Notes: generated by a model from the letters alone, not told the origin. A stretch of 64,000 nt of DNA from Promicromonospora thailandica (GCF_024171955.1 NZ_JAMTCS010000012.1:166173-230172); one strand, 5' to 3'; numbered from the stretch's first letter, positions 45,180-54,891 are shown. Translations and numbers: made by a program.

Positions 45180-45827
45180 TTACTCCTCCGGGAAGTCGCC
45201 CGTCACCAGGAACGTGACGCGGCGGGCCACCGAGACGCCGTGGTCGCCGAACCGCTCGTAGTAGCGGCCCACGAGCGTCACGTCGACCGCCTCCTGGACC
45301 GTGCCGCGCCACTGCGGTGACAGCAGCGTGGTGAAGGTCTGCTGGTGCAGCTCGTCGATGATGTCGTCGTCGCGCTCGATCGCCTCCGCCACCTCCAGGT
45401 CGCGCGTCGCGAGCAGCCGCGTGGTGCGCTGCGCCACCCGCACGGCGGCGTCGTGCATGGCCGCGAAGGTGTCGTGCGCCTCGGGGACGATCGCCTGCGC
45501 GGGGTAGCGGCCCCGCGCGACCTGGGCCACGTGCCGGGCGAGGTCGCCCATGCGCTCCAGCGACGCGCTCATCCGCAGCGCGCTCACCACCACGCGCAGG
45601 TCGGTCGCGACCGGCGCCTGCTGCGCCAGCAGGTGCACGCACCGCTCGTCGAGGGAGGCCTCGAGGGCGTCGATGGTCTTGTCGGAGGCGATCACCTCCT
45701 GCGCGAGCTGCAGGTCGGCCTCCAGCAGCGCCGTCCCGGCGCGCGTCACGGCGGACTCGACGAGCCTGCTCATCTCGGTCAGGTCGTCGCCGACCTGCTG
45801 GAGCTCGGCCTCGAAGATCTGTCGCAT
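45180..45827 (-). CDS. phoU: Phosphate-signalling protein PhoU
   Basis: A 215-residue all-helical protein with two PhoU repeats, each with the metal-binding E-x-x-x-D pattern (SRLVESAVTRAGTAL; MRMSASLERMGDLARHVA; IERDDDIIDELHQQTF; RYYERFGDHGVSVARRV). It links the Pst transporter to the SenX3-type kinase and restrains the Pho response when phosphate is plentiful. It is divergent from the kinase gene by 174 bp. Confidence 0.94.
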   Translation of the reverse strand: MRQIFEAELQQVGDDLTEMSRLVESAVTRAGTALLEADLQLAQEVIASDKTIDALEASLDERCVHLLAQQAPVATDLRVVVSALRMSASLERMGDLARHVAQVARGRYPAQAIVPEAHDTFAAMHDAAVRVAQRTTRLLATRDLEVAEAIERDDDIIDELHQQTFTTLLSPQWRGTVQEAVDVTLVGRYYERFGDHGVSVARRVTFLVTGDFPEE

Positions 45828-45989
45828 CGGTTTCCTCTCGCACTCCGGGCGCGCGTGACCGCACGCCCCCGTCCAGGGTCGGCGGAGCGTCGTACCGGGA
45901 GGTTAACGGTCCTCCACCCTGACATGAACAGTAGGCGACGCGATCGTCCGACGGTCCGCTCCTGTCGATCAGGGGTGCGGACATCGACC

Positions 45990-46001
45990 TACCCTGGTCG
46001 T
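45990..46001 (+). promoter_or_regulatory. Predicted -10 element and leaderless start of senX3
   Basis: TACCCT, six bases, then GTG, with no ribosome binding site in between. Confidence 0.5.
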
Positions 46002-47213
46002 GTGGACGGAATCATCTCCGGGGTACCGGTGCTGGCCGCCGGGATCTTCGGCGTGATCGTCGGCGTGCTCGCCACCGTGGCGTTCCGCGTCTCCGAGCGG
46101 CAGCAGCACGCCCTGCCCCAGGCCCCGCCCGACCAGCTCGACGCAGGCCTGGTGCGGGTGCTGTCGGTGCTGCGGTCGGCCGCCGTCGTGCTGGACGGCG
46201 ACGACGAGGTGGTGCGGGCCTCGCCGCCTGCCTACGCGCTCGGGGTGGTGCGCAACGACGCGCTCGTGCACGCCGCCATCACGGACCTGGTGGCGCTCGT
46301 GCGGCGCGACGGCGTCATCCGCGAGCAGGAGCTGGAGCTGCCGCGCGGCCCGGTGGGCCAGGGCACGGTGCTGCTCCAGGTGCGGGTGGCGCCCCTGGGC
46401 CTCGACCGCGTGCTGGTGCTCGCGGAGGACCGCACCGAGGCCCGCCGTGTCGAGGCGATCCGCCGCGACTTCGTGGTCAACGTGTCCCACGAGCTCAAGA
46501 CCCCGGTGGGCGCCCTGGCCCTGCTCGCCGAGACCGTGGCGGACGCCGCCGACGACCCCGTCGCCGTCCGCCGCTTCACGGGCCGCATGCAGCGCGAGGC
46601 CGTGCGCCTGTCCGCGCTGGTGCAGGAGATCATCGAGCTGTCCCGTCTGCAGGGGGCCGGCGCGGTGCCGAAGCTCACGCCGGTGCCGATCCGCGACGTC
46701 GTCGAGGAGGCCGTCGACCGGGCGCGCACCACGGCGCAGGCCAAGAACATCGCGATCACGATGGGCGGCGACCTCGACACCGAGGTCTACGGCGACCACA
46801 ACCTGCTGGTGACCGCCGTGCGCAACCTCGTCGACAACGCCGTCGCGTACTCCGGGCCCGCCAGCCGCGTGGGTGTCGGCGTGAACGAGCGGGGCGGGCT
46901 GGTCGAGATCGCCGTGGTGGACCAGGGCGTCGGCATCGCGGAGGACGCGCAGGACCGCGTCTTCGAGCGGTTCTACCGCGTGGACCCCGCGCGGTCGCGC
47001 GACACCGGGGGCACCGGTCTCGGGCTCAGCATCGTCAAGCACGTCGCCGCCGACCACGGGGGCGACGTGACCATGTGGTCGGAACCCGGCCGGGGATCGA
47101 CCTTCACGCTGCGCATCCCGTCCGCCGACCGGCGGCCGGCCGCCGAGGACATGACGAGCGCGACGACGCACGCCACGACGAACGCGACGACGAACGAGGA
47201 GGTGGGTGCGTGA
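46002..47213 (+). CDS. senX3: SenX3-like sensor histidine kinase
   Basis: A 403-residue membrane kinase for phosphate sensing. One or two N-terminal helices (VPVLAAGIFGVIVGVLATVAF), a PAS-like domain at residues about 45-145, the H-box FVVNVSHELKTPVGAL with His163, and an ATPase domain with NLVDNAVAYS, VDQGVGIA and GGTGLGLSIVKH. The tail is a short Thr/Asn-rich repeat (ATTHATTNATTNEE). GTG 46002 is chosen because TACCCT is correctly placed upstream. Overlaps the regulator gene by four bases. Confidence 0.93.
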   Translation: MDGIISGVPVLAAGIFGVIVGVLATVAFRVSERQQHALPQAPPDQLDAGLVRVLSVLRSAAVVLDGDDEVVRASPPAYALGVVRNDALVHAAITDLVALVRRDGVIREQELELPRGPVGQGTVLLQVRVAPLGLDRVLVLAEDRTEARRVEAIRRDFVVNVSHELKTPVGALALLAETVADAADDPVAVRRFTGRMQREAVRLSALVQEIIELSRLQGAGAVPKLTPVPIRDVVEEAVDRARTTAQAKNIAITMGGDLDTEVYGDHNLLVTAVRNLVDNAVAYSGPASRVGVGVNERGGLVEIAVVDQGVGIAEDAQDRVFERFYRVDPARSRDTGGTGLGLSIVKHVAADHGGDVTMWSEPGRGSTFTLRIPSADRRPAAEDMTSATTHATTNATTNEEVGA

Positions 47214-47908
47214 CGCGCATCCTGGTGGTGGAGGACGAGGAGTCCTACCGGGACCCGCTGACGTACCAGCTCACCCGCGAGGGTTTCGAGGTGGTCGAGG
47301 CGGCCGACGGCAACGCCGCGCTGGCCGCGTACGACGCGGAGGGGGCGGACCTGGTGCTGCTCGACCTCATGCTGCCCGGGCTGTCGGGCACCGAGGTCTG
47401 CCGCGAGCTGCGGGCGCGCGGCGACGTGCCGGTCATCATGCTGACCGCGAAGGACTCCGAGATCGACAAGGTGGTGGGCCTCGAGCTCGGCGCCGACGAC
47501 TACGTGACCAAGCCCTACTCGTACCGCGAGCTGCTCGCCCGCGTGCGGGCGGTGCTGCGCCGCCGCCAGCCGAGCGAGTCCGCGGGGCACGACGAGGACG
47601 GCGTGCTGGAGGTGGGCCCCGTGCGGATGGACGTCGACCGGCACACCGTCGTGGTGTCCGGCCGGAGCGTGGCCCTGCCGCTCAAGGAGTTCGACCTGCT
47701 CGAGCTCCTGATGCGCAACGCCGGGCGGGTGCTGACCCGTGGCCAGCTCATCGACCGGGTCTGGGGCGCCGACTACGTGGGCGACACCAAGACGCTCGAC
47801 GTCCACGTGAAGCGGATCCGCTCGAAGATCGAGCCGGACCCGGGCACGCCGAAGTACCTCCTCACCGTGCGCGGCCTGGGTTACAAGCTGGCCGACGACG
47901 AGGGCTGA
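47210..47908 (+). CDS. regX3: RegX3-like response regulator
   Basis: A 232-residue OmpR/PhoB-type regulator. Receiver: VVEDEESYRDPL acidic pair, phospho-acceptor Asp52 in LVLLDLMLPG, Thr in IMLTAKDSE, and Lys in DDYVTKPYSYREL. C-terminal winged helix: LPLKEFDLLELLMRNAGRVLTR and KTLDVHVKRIRSKIE. It should bind the PHO box before pstS. GTG 47210 overlaps the kinase stop. Confidence 0.95.
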   Translation: MTRILVVEDEESYRDPLTYQLTREGFEVVEAADGNAALAAYDAEGADLVLLDLMLPGLSGTEVCRELRARGDVPVIMLTAKDSEIDKVVGLELGADDYVTKPYSYRELLARVRAVLRRRQPSESAGHDEDGVLEVGPVRMDVDRHTVVVSGRSVALPLKEFDLLELLMRNAGRVLTRGQLIDRVWGADYVGDTKTLDVHVKRIRSKIEPDPGTPKYLLTVRGLGYKLADDEG

Positions 47909-47972
47909 ACCGCCCGGCTCCTTCCTGTTCCGGCACCGGACGTGGCGGGGATCACCCCCTCCGTGACGGCTT

Positions 47973-47994
47973 GTTCACCGTCCGTTCACCCGGA
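47973..47994 (+). promoter_or_regulatory. PHO box upstream of pstS
   Basis: Two direct copies of GTTCACC with an exact 11-base period (GTTCACCGTCC, then GTTCACCCGGA) match the actinobacterial PhoP/RegX3 binding pattern. It lies about 90-110 bp before pstS and just after regX3. Confidence 0.85.
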
Positions 47995-48085
47995 CCTGGG
48001 GATCAGGTCATCCCCGCTCCTTAGCGTCCCGAGTGACGCTGCGGCGATCGCCGCGCGTACAGACCTGAACAGGATGGATCGACAC

Positions 48086-49192
48086 GTGAAGATCAGCCGA
48101 TTCCCCCGCGTTGGCTCCGCTGTCATGGTGGGCGCGCTCGCGCTGAGCCTCGCTGCTTGCGGGAGCGACCCCGAGACGGGCGCCACCGGTGCCGAGACCG
48201 GGGGCGCCGAGGCCGTCTCCGGTGACTTCGCCGGCGCCGGCGCCTCCTCCCAGGAGTCCGCGATGGAGGCCTGGGTGGCCGGGTTCCAGGCCGCCAACCC
48301 CGACGCCACGATCAACTACGACCCGGCCGGCTCGGGCGCGGGCCGCGAGCAGTTCCTCGCCGGCGGCGTGCAGTGGGCCGGTTCCGACTCCGCCCTGGAC
48401 GACGAGGAGCTCGAGGCGTCCACCGAGGTCTGCGGCCCCGACGGCGCCATCGACCTGCCGATCTACGTGAGCCCGATCGCCGTGGCCTTCAACCTGCCGG
48501 GCGTCGACTCGCTGAACCTCTCCTCCGAGGTCATCGCCGACATCTTCACCGGCGAGATCAAGAAGTGGGACGACGAGGCGATCGCCGCCGACAACCCCGA
48601 CGCCGACCTCCCGGACCTGGACATCACGCCGGTGCACCGCCTGGACGACTCGGGCACCACCGAGAACTTCACCGAGTACCTGTCCGCGACGGCTCCCGAC
48701 GCCTGGACCGAGGAGCCCGACGGCGTCTGGCCGCTCGAGGGCGGCGACTCCGCCGAGGGCACCTCCGGCGTGATCGGCGTCGTCACCGACACCGAGGGCG
48801 CCGTCACCTACGCGGACGCCTCCAAGGTCGGCACGCTCGGCACCGCGTCGATCAAGGTCGGCGAGGAGTTCGTGCCGTTCTCGGCCGAGGCCGCCGCCGC
48901 CACGGTGGACGCGTCCCCGCGGGTCGAGGGCCGCGCCGAGCACGACTTCGCGATCGAGGTCGACCGCACGCTGACCGACCCGAGCACGTACCCGCTGGTG
49001 CTCGTGTCGTACGCCATCGCCTGCACGAGCTACTCGGACGAGGCGCAGGGCAGCTTCGTCAAGGCGTTCCTCGGCTACCAGGCGTCGGAGGAGGGCCAGC
49101 AGGCCGCCGCCGAGGCCGCGGGCAGCTCGCCCATCTCGGCGGAGACCGCCGAGCAGGTCGCCGCCGCCATCGACTCCATCACGGTCGGCTGA
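48086..49192 (+). CDS. pstS: Phosphate-binding lipoprotein PstS
   Basis: A 368-residue high-affinity phosphate receptor. The signal peptide ends in lipobox SLAACGS with Cys25 as the lipid site. Phosphate-site stretches include GAGASSQESAMEAW, DPAGSGAGREQF, WAGSDSALDD and HRLDDSGTTENFTEYL. I prefer GTG 48086 (VKISRF) because GGATGGA lies at a usable distance; ATG 48074 would add four residues. First gene of the pstSCAB operon, behind the PHO box. Confidence 0.95.
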   Translation: MKISRFPRVGSAVMVGALALSLAACGSDPETGATGAETGGAEAVSGDFAGAGASSQESAMEAWVAGFQAANPDATINYDPAGSGAGREQFLAGGVQWAGSDSALDDEELEASTEVCGPDGAIDLPIYVSPIAVAFNLPGVDSLNLSSEVIADIFTGEIKKWDDEAIAADNPDADLPDLDITPVHRLDDSGTTENFTEYLSATAPDAWTEEPDGVWPLEGGDSAEGTSGVIGVVTDTEGAVTYADASKVGTLGTASIKVGEEFVPFSAEAAAATVDASPRVEGRAEHDFAIEVDRTLTDPSTYPLVLVSYAIACTSYSDEAQGSFVKAFLGYQASEEGQQAAAEAAGSSPISAETAEQVAAAIDSITVG

Positions 49193-49310
49193 CCCACCAC
49201 GCGATCTCCGGCCGGTGGCCGGGCAGACCGGCGCCCCAGGCGCCGGCGGCCCGGCCACCGGCTGAGCCGTGTCGGCACCGCCTCCCCCCGACGAGCATCG
49301 AGGAGCTCTT

Positions 49311-50318
49311 GTGACCACCACCGACAGTCCGCCGGACGCCCGGCCCGGCCCGGCGCGCGCGCCCGCGCGGCGACGCCGTCGCACCGGCGACACCGAGCGC
49401 GGCTTCAGCAGGGTGTTCCGGTGGGTCGCCACCGGGTCGGGCGCGTTCCTGCTGCTCGTCCTCGCCGCGGTCGCGGTGTTCCTCGTCGCGCGGGGCCTGC
49501 CCGCGCTGACCGCCTCGCCGGACGAGCTCAGTGACCGGGGCGGTCTCCCGACCGGGATGGACTCGCTGTGGGACCTCGTGGGCCCGCTCGTGTTCGGCAC
49601 GCTCCTGGCCGCGGCCATGGCGCTGCTGCTCGCGACCCCGGTGGCCATCGGCATCGCGCTGTTCATCTCGCACTACGCACCGCGTCGTGCGGCGTCGGTG
49701 ATCGGCTACGTGATCGACCTCCTGGCCGCGATCCCGTCCGTGGTGTTCGGCCTGTGGGGCGGGCGCACGCTCGCCCCGGTCATCAGCGACGTGTGGGTGT
49801 GGGTCGCGGGCGTCCTGGACGTCCTGCCGTTCTGGACGGTCGAGGTGACGAACACGGGCCGGTCGCTCGCGACGGCGTCCGTGGTGCTCGCGGTCATGAT
49901 CCTGCCGATCATCACCGCCGTCTCGCGCGAGGTCTTCCTGCAGACCCCCACGCTGCACGAGGAGGCGGCGCTCGCCCTGGGCGCCACCCGCTGGGAGATG
50001 ATCCGCACGGCCGTGCTGCCGTTCGGCCGCTCGGGCGTGATCTCCGCCGCGATGCTCGGCCTCGGCCGCGCGCTGGGCGAGACCATGGCCGTGCTCATGA
50101 TCCTGTCGCCGGGAATCCTCTACTCCTTCCAGATCTTCGACTCGGGCCAGCAGCAGACCATCGCGGCCTTCATCGCGTCCCGGTTCGCGGAGGCCAGCGG
50201 GCTCGCGGTGAACGTGCTGATCGCCACCGGTCTCGCGCTGTTCGTCATCACCATGGTGGTCAACATGGCCGCGCGCGCGATCGTCGCGCGCCGCAAGGAA
50301 TTCTCGGGAGCGAACTGA
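49311..50318 (+). CDS. pstC: Phosphate ABC transporter permease PstC
   Basis: A 335-residue permease with six helices after an Arg-rich N-terminus. The EAA loop reads EEAALALGATRWEMIRTAVLP, which docks on PstB. GLGRALGETMAVLMI matches the family. GTG 49311 has GAGGAG upstream. It overlaps pstA by one base. Confidence 0.95.
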   Translation: MTTTDSPPDARPGPARAPARRRRRTGDTERGFSRVFRWVATGSGAFLLLVLAAVAVFLVARGLPALTASPDELSDRGGLPTGMDSLWDLVGPLVFGTLLAAAMALLLATPVAIGIALFISHYAPRRAASVIGYVIDLLAAIPSVVFGLWGGRTLAPVISDVWVWVAGVLDVLPFWTVEVTNTGRSLATASVVLAVMILPIITAVSREVFLQTPTLHEEAALALGATRWEMIRTAVLPFGRSGVISAAMLGLGRALGETMAVLMILSPGILYSFQIFDSGQQQTIAAFIASRFAEASGLAVNVLIATGLALFVITMVVNMAARAIVARRKEFSGAN

Positions 50319-51280
50319 TGAGCGCCACGTCGCCGACCGCGGCCACCACCACCGAGACCGCCGAGCGCACGCGCGCCCTGCTGACCGCCGCCGACCCCGG
50401 GCGACGGCGGGCCGACCGCGCGATGACGGTGCTGATCTACGGCGCCTTCGCGCTGGCCGTCGTCCCGCTGGTGTCGCTGCTGTGGACCGTGGTGCTGCGC
50501 GGTGCCGAGCGGTTCGACGCCGACTTCCTGCTGACGTCGATGCGCGGCGTCTTCGGCGGCATGGACATGGGTGGCGCGTACCACGCAGCCGTCGGCACCC
50601 TGATGATCACGCTGACCGCCACGGTGATCTCCGTGCCGATCGGCCTGCTCGTGGCGATCTACCTGGTCGAGTACGGCCGGGGCGCGCTGGCCCGCGCCAC
50701 GACGTTCTTCGTGGACGTGATGACCGGCATCCCGTCGATCGTCGCGGGCCTGTTCGCGTTCGCGCTGTTCTCGATCTTCCTGGGGCCGGGCGCCAAGCTG
50801 GGCATCATCGCGGCCGTCGCGCTGAGCGTGCTCATGATCCCCGTCGTCGTGCGCTCCTGCGAGGAGATGCTCAAGCTCGTCCCGAACGAGCTGCGCGAGG
50901 CGTCCTACGCGCTGGGCGTGCCCAAGTGGCTCACGATCGTCCGGGTCGTGCTCCGCACCTCGGTGGCCGGCATCACGACGGGCGTGCTGCTCGCAGTCGC
51001 GCGCGTGATCGGCGAGACCGCGCCGATCCTCATCACCGCCGGCGTCTCGGACTCGATCAACTTCAACCCGTTCGACGGCCGCATGATGACGCTGCCGGTC
51101 TACATCTTCAGCCAGTACCGGCAGGGCCCGGTGCCCTGCCAGGAGGGTGCGCTCGACTGCCTGGTCGACATCAACTTCGACCGGGCCTGGGCCGCCGCGC
51201 TCCTGCTGATCGTCATCGTCATGCTCCTCAACCTCATCGGGCGCCTCGTGACCCGGTGGTTCTCCCCGAAGCTGCGCTGA
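50318..51280 (+). CDS. pstA: Phosphate ABC transporter permease PstA
   Basis: A 320-residue second permease. Six helices, an EAA-type loop (LREASYALGVPKWLTIVRVVL) and ARVIGETAPILITAG near the C-terminus. A loop with two Cys (PVPCQEGALDCLVD) near residue 270 could form a disulfide outside the membrane. ATG 50318 overlaps the pstC stop. Confidence 0.95.
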   Translation: MSATSPTAATTTETAERTRALLTAADPGRRRADRAMTVLIYGAFALAVVPLVSLLWTVVLRGAERFDADFLLTSMRGVFGGMDMGGAYHAAVGTLMITLTATVISVPIGLLVAIYLVEYGRGALARATTFFVDVMTGIPSIVAGLFAFALFSIFLGPGAKLGIIAAVALSVLMIPVVVRSCEEMLKLVPNELREASYALGVPKWLTIVRVVLRTSVAGITTGVLLAVARVIGETAPILITAGVSDSINFNPFDGRMMTLPVYIFSQYRQGPVPCQEGALDCLVDINFDRAWAAALLLIVIVMLLNLIGRLVTRWFSPKLR

Positions 51281-51325
51281 CGCGCAGACCCGACCCCGCC
51301 GCAGCTCGAACGAAGGAATGATCCG

Positions 51326-52105
51326 ATGGCACAGCGCATCGACGTGAAGGACCTGAACATCTACTACGGCGACTTCCTCGCCGTGGAGGGTGTCTCCATG
51401 ACCATCGACCCCCGGTCCGTGACGGCCTTCATCGGCCCGTCGGGCTGTGGCAAGTCGACCTTCCTGCGCACCCTGAACCGCATGCACGAGGTGATCCCGG
51501 GTGCCCGCGTCGACGGCTCGGTGGAGCTGGAGGGCGTCGACCTCTACGGCGACGACGTCGACCCGGTGGCCGTGCGCCGCACCGTCGGCATGGTGTTCCA
51601 GCGCCCCAACCCGTTCCCCACGATGTCCATCCGGGACAACGTGCTCGCGGGCGTGAAGCTCAACAACAAGCGCATCTCGAAGTCGGACGCCGACGACCTC
51701 GTCGAGTCGTCCCTGCGCGGCGCCAACCTGTGGAACGAGGTCAAGGACCGCCTGGAGAAGCCCGGCTCGGGCCTGTCGGGCGGCCAGCAGCAGCGCCTCT
51801 GCATCGCCCGCGCCATCGCGGTGAAGCCGCAGGTGGTGCTCATGGACGAGCCGTGCTCCGCCCTGGACCCGATCTCCACCCTGGCGATCGAGGACCTGAT
51901 CCAGGAGCTCAAGAAGGACTACACGATCGTCATCGTCACGCACAACATGCAGCAGGCCGCGCGCGTGAGCGACCGGACGGCGTTCTTCAACATCGCGGGC
52001 ACCGGCAAGCCGGGCCGGCTCATCGAGATGAACGACACCGCGACGATCTTCTCGTCGCCCGCCGAGAAGGCCACCGAGGACTACGTCTCGGGCCGCTTCG
52101 GCTGA
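51326..52105 (+). CDS. pstB: Phosphate ABC transporter ATPase PstB
   Basis: A 259-residue ATPase. Walker [10 protein letters not shown] is at residues 37-45, the signature [15 protein letters not shown] near 150, Walker [16 protein letters not shown] and the H-loop VTHNMQQA. It powers PstCA. ATG 51326 has GAAGGAATG upstream. The operon ends at the hairpin 52114-52150. Confidence 0.97.
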   Translation: MAQRIDVKDLNIYYGDFLAVEGVSMTIDPRSVTAFIGPSGCGKSTFLRTLNRMHEVIPGARVDGSVELEGVDLYGDDVDPVAVRRTVGMVFQRPNPFPTMSIRDNVLAGVKLNNKRISKSDADDLVESSLRGANLWNEVKDRLEKPGSGLSGGQQQRLCIARAIAVKPQVVLMDEPCSALDPISTLAIEDLIQELKKDYTIVIVTHNMQQAARVSDRTAFFNIAGTGKPGRLIEMNDTATIFSSPAEKATEDYVSGRFG

Positions 52106-52113
52106 GCCGGCCG

Positions 52114-52150
52114 CCTGCCGAGGTGGTCGTCGGACGACCGCCTCGGCAGG
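52114..52150. terminator. Bidirectional terminator after pstB
   Basis: CCTGCCGAGGTGGTCGTC and GACGACCGCCTCGGCAGG pair along 18 bases with one G-U. It lies between the stops of convergent pstB and the lipoprotein gene. Confidence 0.75.
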
Positions 52151-52156
52151 GGTCGG

Positions 52157-52681
52157 TCACTGCGTGGGGGAGGCCGACGGCGACGGCTGCGCCGCCGGCA
52201 GCTGGTCGGCGTACTCCGGCAGGGTGCCGTCGAGCACCGGGAGCGGGAACTCGGCGCTGTCCGCGCCCACGGAGAGCACCGCGTCGAGGTAGTCGCCCGG
52301 GGCGGCGCCCACGGCGTCGAGCGTCACGGTCTCGCCCGTCTCGGTACCCAGGTAGACGGTGCCGCCGGCCGGCACGTCCAGCGTGACCGGCGCGGAGCCT
52401 GGCGCCTCGAGGGTGAACGACGCGTCCTGCGCCGTCTCGTTGGCGAGCGCGCCCAGCAGGTTCCCGGGCTCGCCCTCGCCCGCGGAGACCACCATCAGGT
52501 TGATGCCCCGCAGGTCGCGGTCGTCCTCACCGAGCACTGAGACACCGGTGCCGTCCGACGGGTCGTAGTTCAGCGCCGTCGTGGTCGGCGAGCAGGCCGC
52601 CAGGAGGAGGGCCCCCGTGGCGGAGACCGCCGCGAGGGCGATGGTGCGGGCGCCTCGGGCGGCGGTGGCGCGACGGGACAC
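52157..52681 (-). CDS. LpqE-like lipoprotein
   Basis: A 174-residue exported lipoprotein. The signal peptide ends LLLAACSP with Cys30 as the lipid site. The rest is mostly beta-strand (ALNYDPSDGTGVSVLG, INLMVVSAGEGEPGNLLGAL, PAGGTVYLGT) and ends in a Pro/Ser tail. The position next to carD, with ispD and ispF beyond, and the domain pattern match mycobacterial LpqE. Its function is unknown. Confidence 0.75.
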   Translation of the reverse strand: MSRRATAARGARTIALAAVSATGALLLAACSPTTTALNYDPSDGTGVSVLGEDDRDLRGINLMVVSAGEGEPGNLLGALANETAQDASFTLEAPGSAPVTLDVPAGGTVYLGTETGETVTLDAVGAAPGDYLDAVLSVGADSAEFPLPVLDGTLPEYADQLPAAQPSPSASPTQ

Positions 52682-53019
52682 GGTGAACTCCCTGGTCTTC
52701 GGCGAAGTCTTCGGCGTGAGATCCGGCGTGGTGTCCGGTCCGGCCCGGACGGGCGGATCCCCGCCACATCCTAGTGGCCGACAGGGGGTGCCCGCGCCTC
52801 ACGGCGGCGGCGAAACGCCCGGTCAGAGCGTGGCGACGGTCACGGCTCCGGAACGATCCGATCGAGCCCGCCGGGTGTCCGACCCGTGCTCCCCGCCCCT
52901 GTACCACGCTGCTGACCTGGGCAAACGCAGCCGCAAATCATGCCCGTACCGCGCCAAGGGCGCAAGTTCTGCAGATCACGCCGTGGTAACCTGGTGTCAG
53001 GGAAAGGGGACATCTGCAG
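52682..53019. other. Divergent region between lipoprotein gene and carD
   Basis: This 338-bp gap holds the divergent promoters. Near carD, CTGCAGAT (52969-52976) is inverted as ATCTGCAG (53012-53019), directly before the ATG; TAACCT at about 52986 is a possible -10 element between them, and GGAAAGGGGA is the ribosome site. No small gene or RNA could be recognised. Confidence 0.5.
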
Positions 53020-53502
53020 ATGACGTTCACAGTAGGCGAGACGGTTGTCTACCCGCACCACGGCGCGGCGCTGATCGAAGAGATCAAGACCCGCAAGATT
53101 CGCGGCGAAGAGAAGATGTACCTGAAGCTCAAGGTTGCCCAGGGCGACCTCACCATCGAGGTCCCGGCGGAGAACGTCGACCTCGTGGGGGTGCGCGACG
53201 TCGTGGGCCAGGAGGGCCTCGACCGCGTGTTCGAGGTGCTGCGCGCCCCGTACACCGAGGAGCCGACCAACTGGTCGCGCCGGTACAAGGCGAACCTCGA
53301 GAAGCTCGCCTCCGGCGACGTGATCAAGGTGGCCGAGGTCGTCCGCGACCTGTCCCGCCGGGACGCCGACCGCGGTCTCTCCGCGGGCGAGAAGCGCATG
53401 CTGGCCAAGGCCCGGCAGATCCTCGTCTCGGAGCTCGCGCTGGCCGAGCACACCGAGGAGGAGAAGGCGGAAGCGATCCTCGACGAGGTCCTCGCCTCCT
53501 GA
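53020..53502 (+). CDS. carD: RNA polymerase-binding regulator CarD
   Basis: A 160-residue regulator that binds the RNA polymerase beta subunit and stabilises open complexes, notably at rRNA promoters. The N-terminal Tudor-like interaction domain reads [22 protein letters not shown]; the C-terminal helical DNA-binding part has [19 protein letters not shown], including the conserved Trp, and [21 protein letters not shown]. Essential in mycobacteria. The order carD-ispD-ispF is conserved there too. Confidence 0.97.
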   Translation: MTFTVGETVVYPHHGAALIEEIKTRKIRGEEKMYLKLKVAQGDLTIEVPAENVDLVGVRDVVGQEGLDRVFEVLRAPYTEEPTNWSRRYKANLEKLASGDVIKVAEVVRDLSRRDADRGLSAGEKRMLAKARQILVSELALAEHTEEEKAEAILDEVLAS

Positions 53503-53552
53503 CCGACCCACAGGGTCCCCCGCACGTCTGACGAACTCGTCCGGACCTCGCG

Positions 53553-53590
53553 CCCCACGGGATCCTTCGCTCAACCAAGATCCTGTGGGG
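53553..53590 (+). terminator. Hairpin between carD and ispD
   Basis: CCCCACGGGATC and GATCCTGTGGGG pair over 12 bases with one G-U around a 14-base loop. It lies after carD, with its right arm ending 12 bases before the ispD ATG, so it may weaken read-through or influence ispD translation. Confidence 0.6.
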
Positions 53591-53602
53591 ACCTTCGACG
53601 AG

Positions 53603-54319
53603 ATGACGACCCTTGCAATCCTGACGGCCGCCGGCTCAGGATCCCGACTGGGGCGTGACCTGCCCAAGGCTCTGGTGGAGCTGGACGGCTTCCCGCTCGT
53701 GCTGCACGCCGCCCGACGCCTCTCCGCGTCGGGCGTCGTCGACTCCCTGGTCGTCACCGCACCCGACGGCCTGGTGGGTGTCATGACCGAGCTCCTCGCC
53801 GGCGACCCCCACGTGCTCGTCCCGGTCCGGGTGACGGACGGCGGTCCCACGCGTCAGGCCTCGGTCTCGGCCGGCCTGGCGCTGGCCGACCCCGGCGACG
53901 ACGTCGTCGTGGTGCACGACGCCGCACGGCCCCTCGTCCCCGCGGACCTCGTCCAGCGGGTGGTGGGCGCCGTCCGCGGCGGGCACGGCGCCGTCGTACC
54001 CGGGCTGCCGGTCACCGACACCGTCAAGCAGGTCTGCCCCGACGGCGACGCCGAGCTGGTCACGGGCACCCCTGACCGCGCGTCGCTGCGCGCCGTGCAG
54101 ACGCCCCAGGGCTTCGCGCGCGACCTGCTGGTGCGCGCGCACCGGTCGGGCGCCGCGCGGGCGGCCGCCGAGCACCTGGCGGCCACGGACGACGCGGGTC
54201 TCGTGGAGGCCCTGGGCGAGCCCGTGCACATGGTCGCCGGGGACGCGGCCGCCTTCAAGATCACCACCGAACGCGACCTGTGGCTCGCGTCCCTCGTGCT
54301 GCAGGAGACCATCGCATGA
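53603..54319 (+). CDS. ispD: 2-C-methyl-D-erythritol 4-phosphate cytidylyltransferase
   Basis: A 238-residue MEP-pathway enzyme. The CTP-binding loop [22 protein letters not shown] is N-terminal, with [22 protein letters not shown] and TTDD-like [11 protein letters not shown] following. ATG 53603 is preferred; GTG 53585 in the same frame lies inside the hairpin. Overlaps ispF by four bases. Confidence 0.95.
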   Translation: MTTLAILTAAGSGSRLGRDLPKALVELDGFPLVLHAARRLSASGVVDSLVVTAPDGLVGVMTELLAGDPHVLVPVRVTDGGPTRQASVSAGLALADPGDDVVVVHDAARPLVPADLVQRVVGAVRGGHGAVVPGLPVTDTVKQVCPDGDAELVTGTPDRASLRAVQTPQGFARDLLVRAHRSGAARAAAEHLAATDDAGLVEALGEPVHMVAGDAAAFKITTERDLWLASLVLQETIA

Positions 54320-54891
54320 CCGACGCGCCGGGCACGCCGGAGACCCCGTACCCCCTGCCGCGCACCGGCATCGGCGTCGACGTGCACGCGTTCGCGCCGG
54401 ACGGCTCGGACCGCGAGCTCTGGCTCGGCGGCCTGCACTGGCCGGGGGAGCGCGGCCTGGCCGGCCACTCCGACGCCGACGTCGCCGCGCACGCGGCCGC
54501 CGACGCGCTGTTCTCCGCGTCGGGTCTGGGCGACCTCGGGTCGCACTTCGGCACCGGCCGCCCGGAGTGGGCCGGCGCGTCCGGGAGCACCCTGCTCGCG
54601 GAGGCCGCGAGGCGCGTCCGGGCTGCGGGGTACATCATCGGTAACGTGGCAGTCCAGGTGATCGGAAATCATCCACGGGTCGGTACCCGGCGCGACGAGG
54701 CTCAGGCGGCGCTGTCCGCGGCCGCGGGCGCGCCCGTCTCGCTGACCGCGACCACGACCGACGCGCTCGGCCTCACGGGTCGCGGCGAGGGCATCGCGGC
54801 CGTCGCGACGGCGCTCGTCGTGCCCCACGGCGGGACGGGTGGGTCCGGCGGGGCCGGCGGGGTCCGCGAGGTCCGCGAGGGCAGGGCATGA
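54316..54891 (+). CDS. ispF: 2-C-methyl-D-erythritol 2,4-cyclodiphosphate synthase
   Basis: A 191-residue MEP-pathway enzyme acting two steps after IspD. Zinc ligands are in GVDVHAF and [30 protein letters not shown] and [17 protein letters not shown] complete the site. A 20-residue Gly-rich tail follows. Overlaps the TetR gene by four bases, so that regulator is co-translated with it. Confidence 0.96.
   Translation: MTDAPGTPETPYPLPRTGIGVDVHAFAPDGSDRELWLGGLHWPGERGLAGHSDADVAAHAAADALFSASGLGDLGSHFGTGRPEWAGASGSTLLAEAARRVRAAGYIIGNVAVQVIGNHPRVGTRRDEAQAALSAAAGAPVSLTATTTDALGLTGRGEGIAAVATALVVPHGGTGGSGGAGGVREVREGRA

Noticed and set aside
45880..45930. Second PHO box between phoU and senX3
   Set aside because: GTTAACG and a half-site GTTCATG on the other strand are present, but no two units match GTTCACC at an 11-base period.
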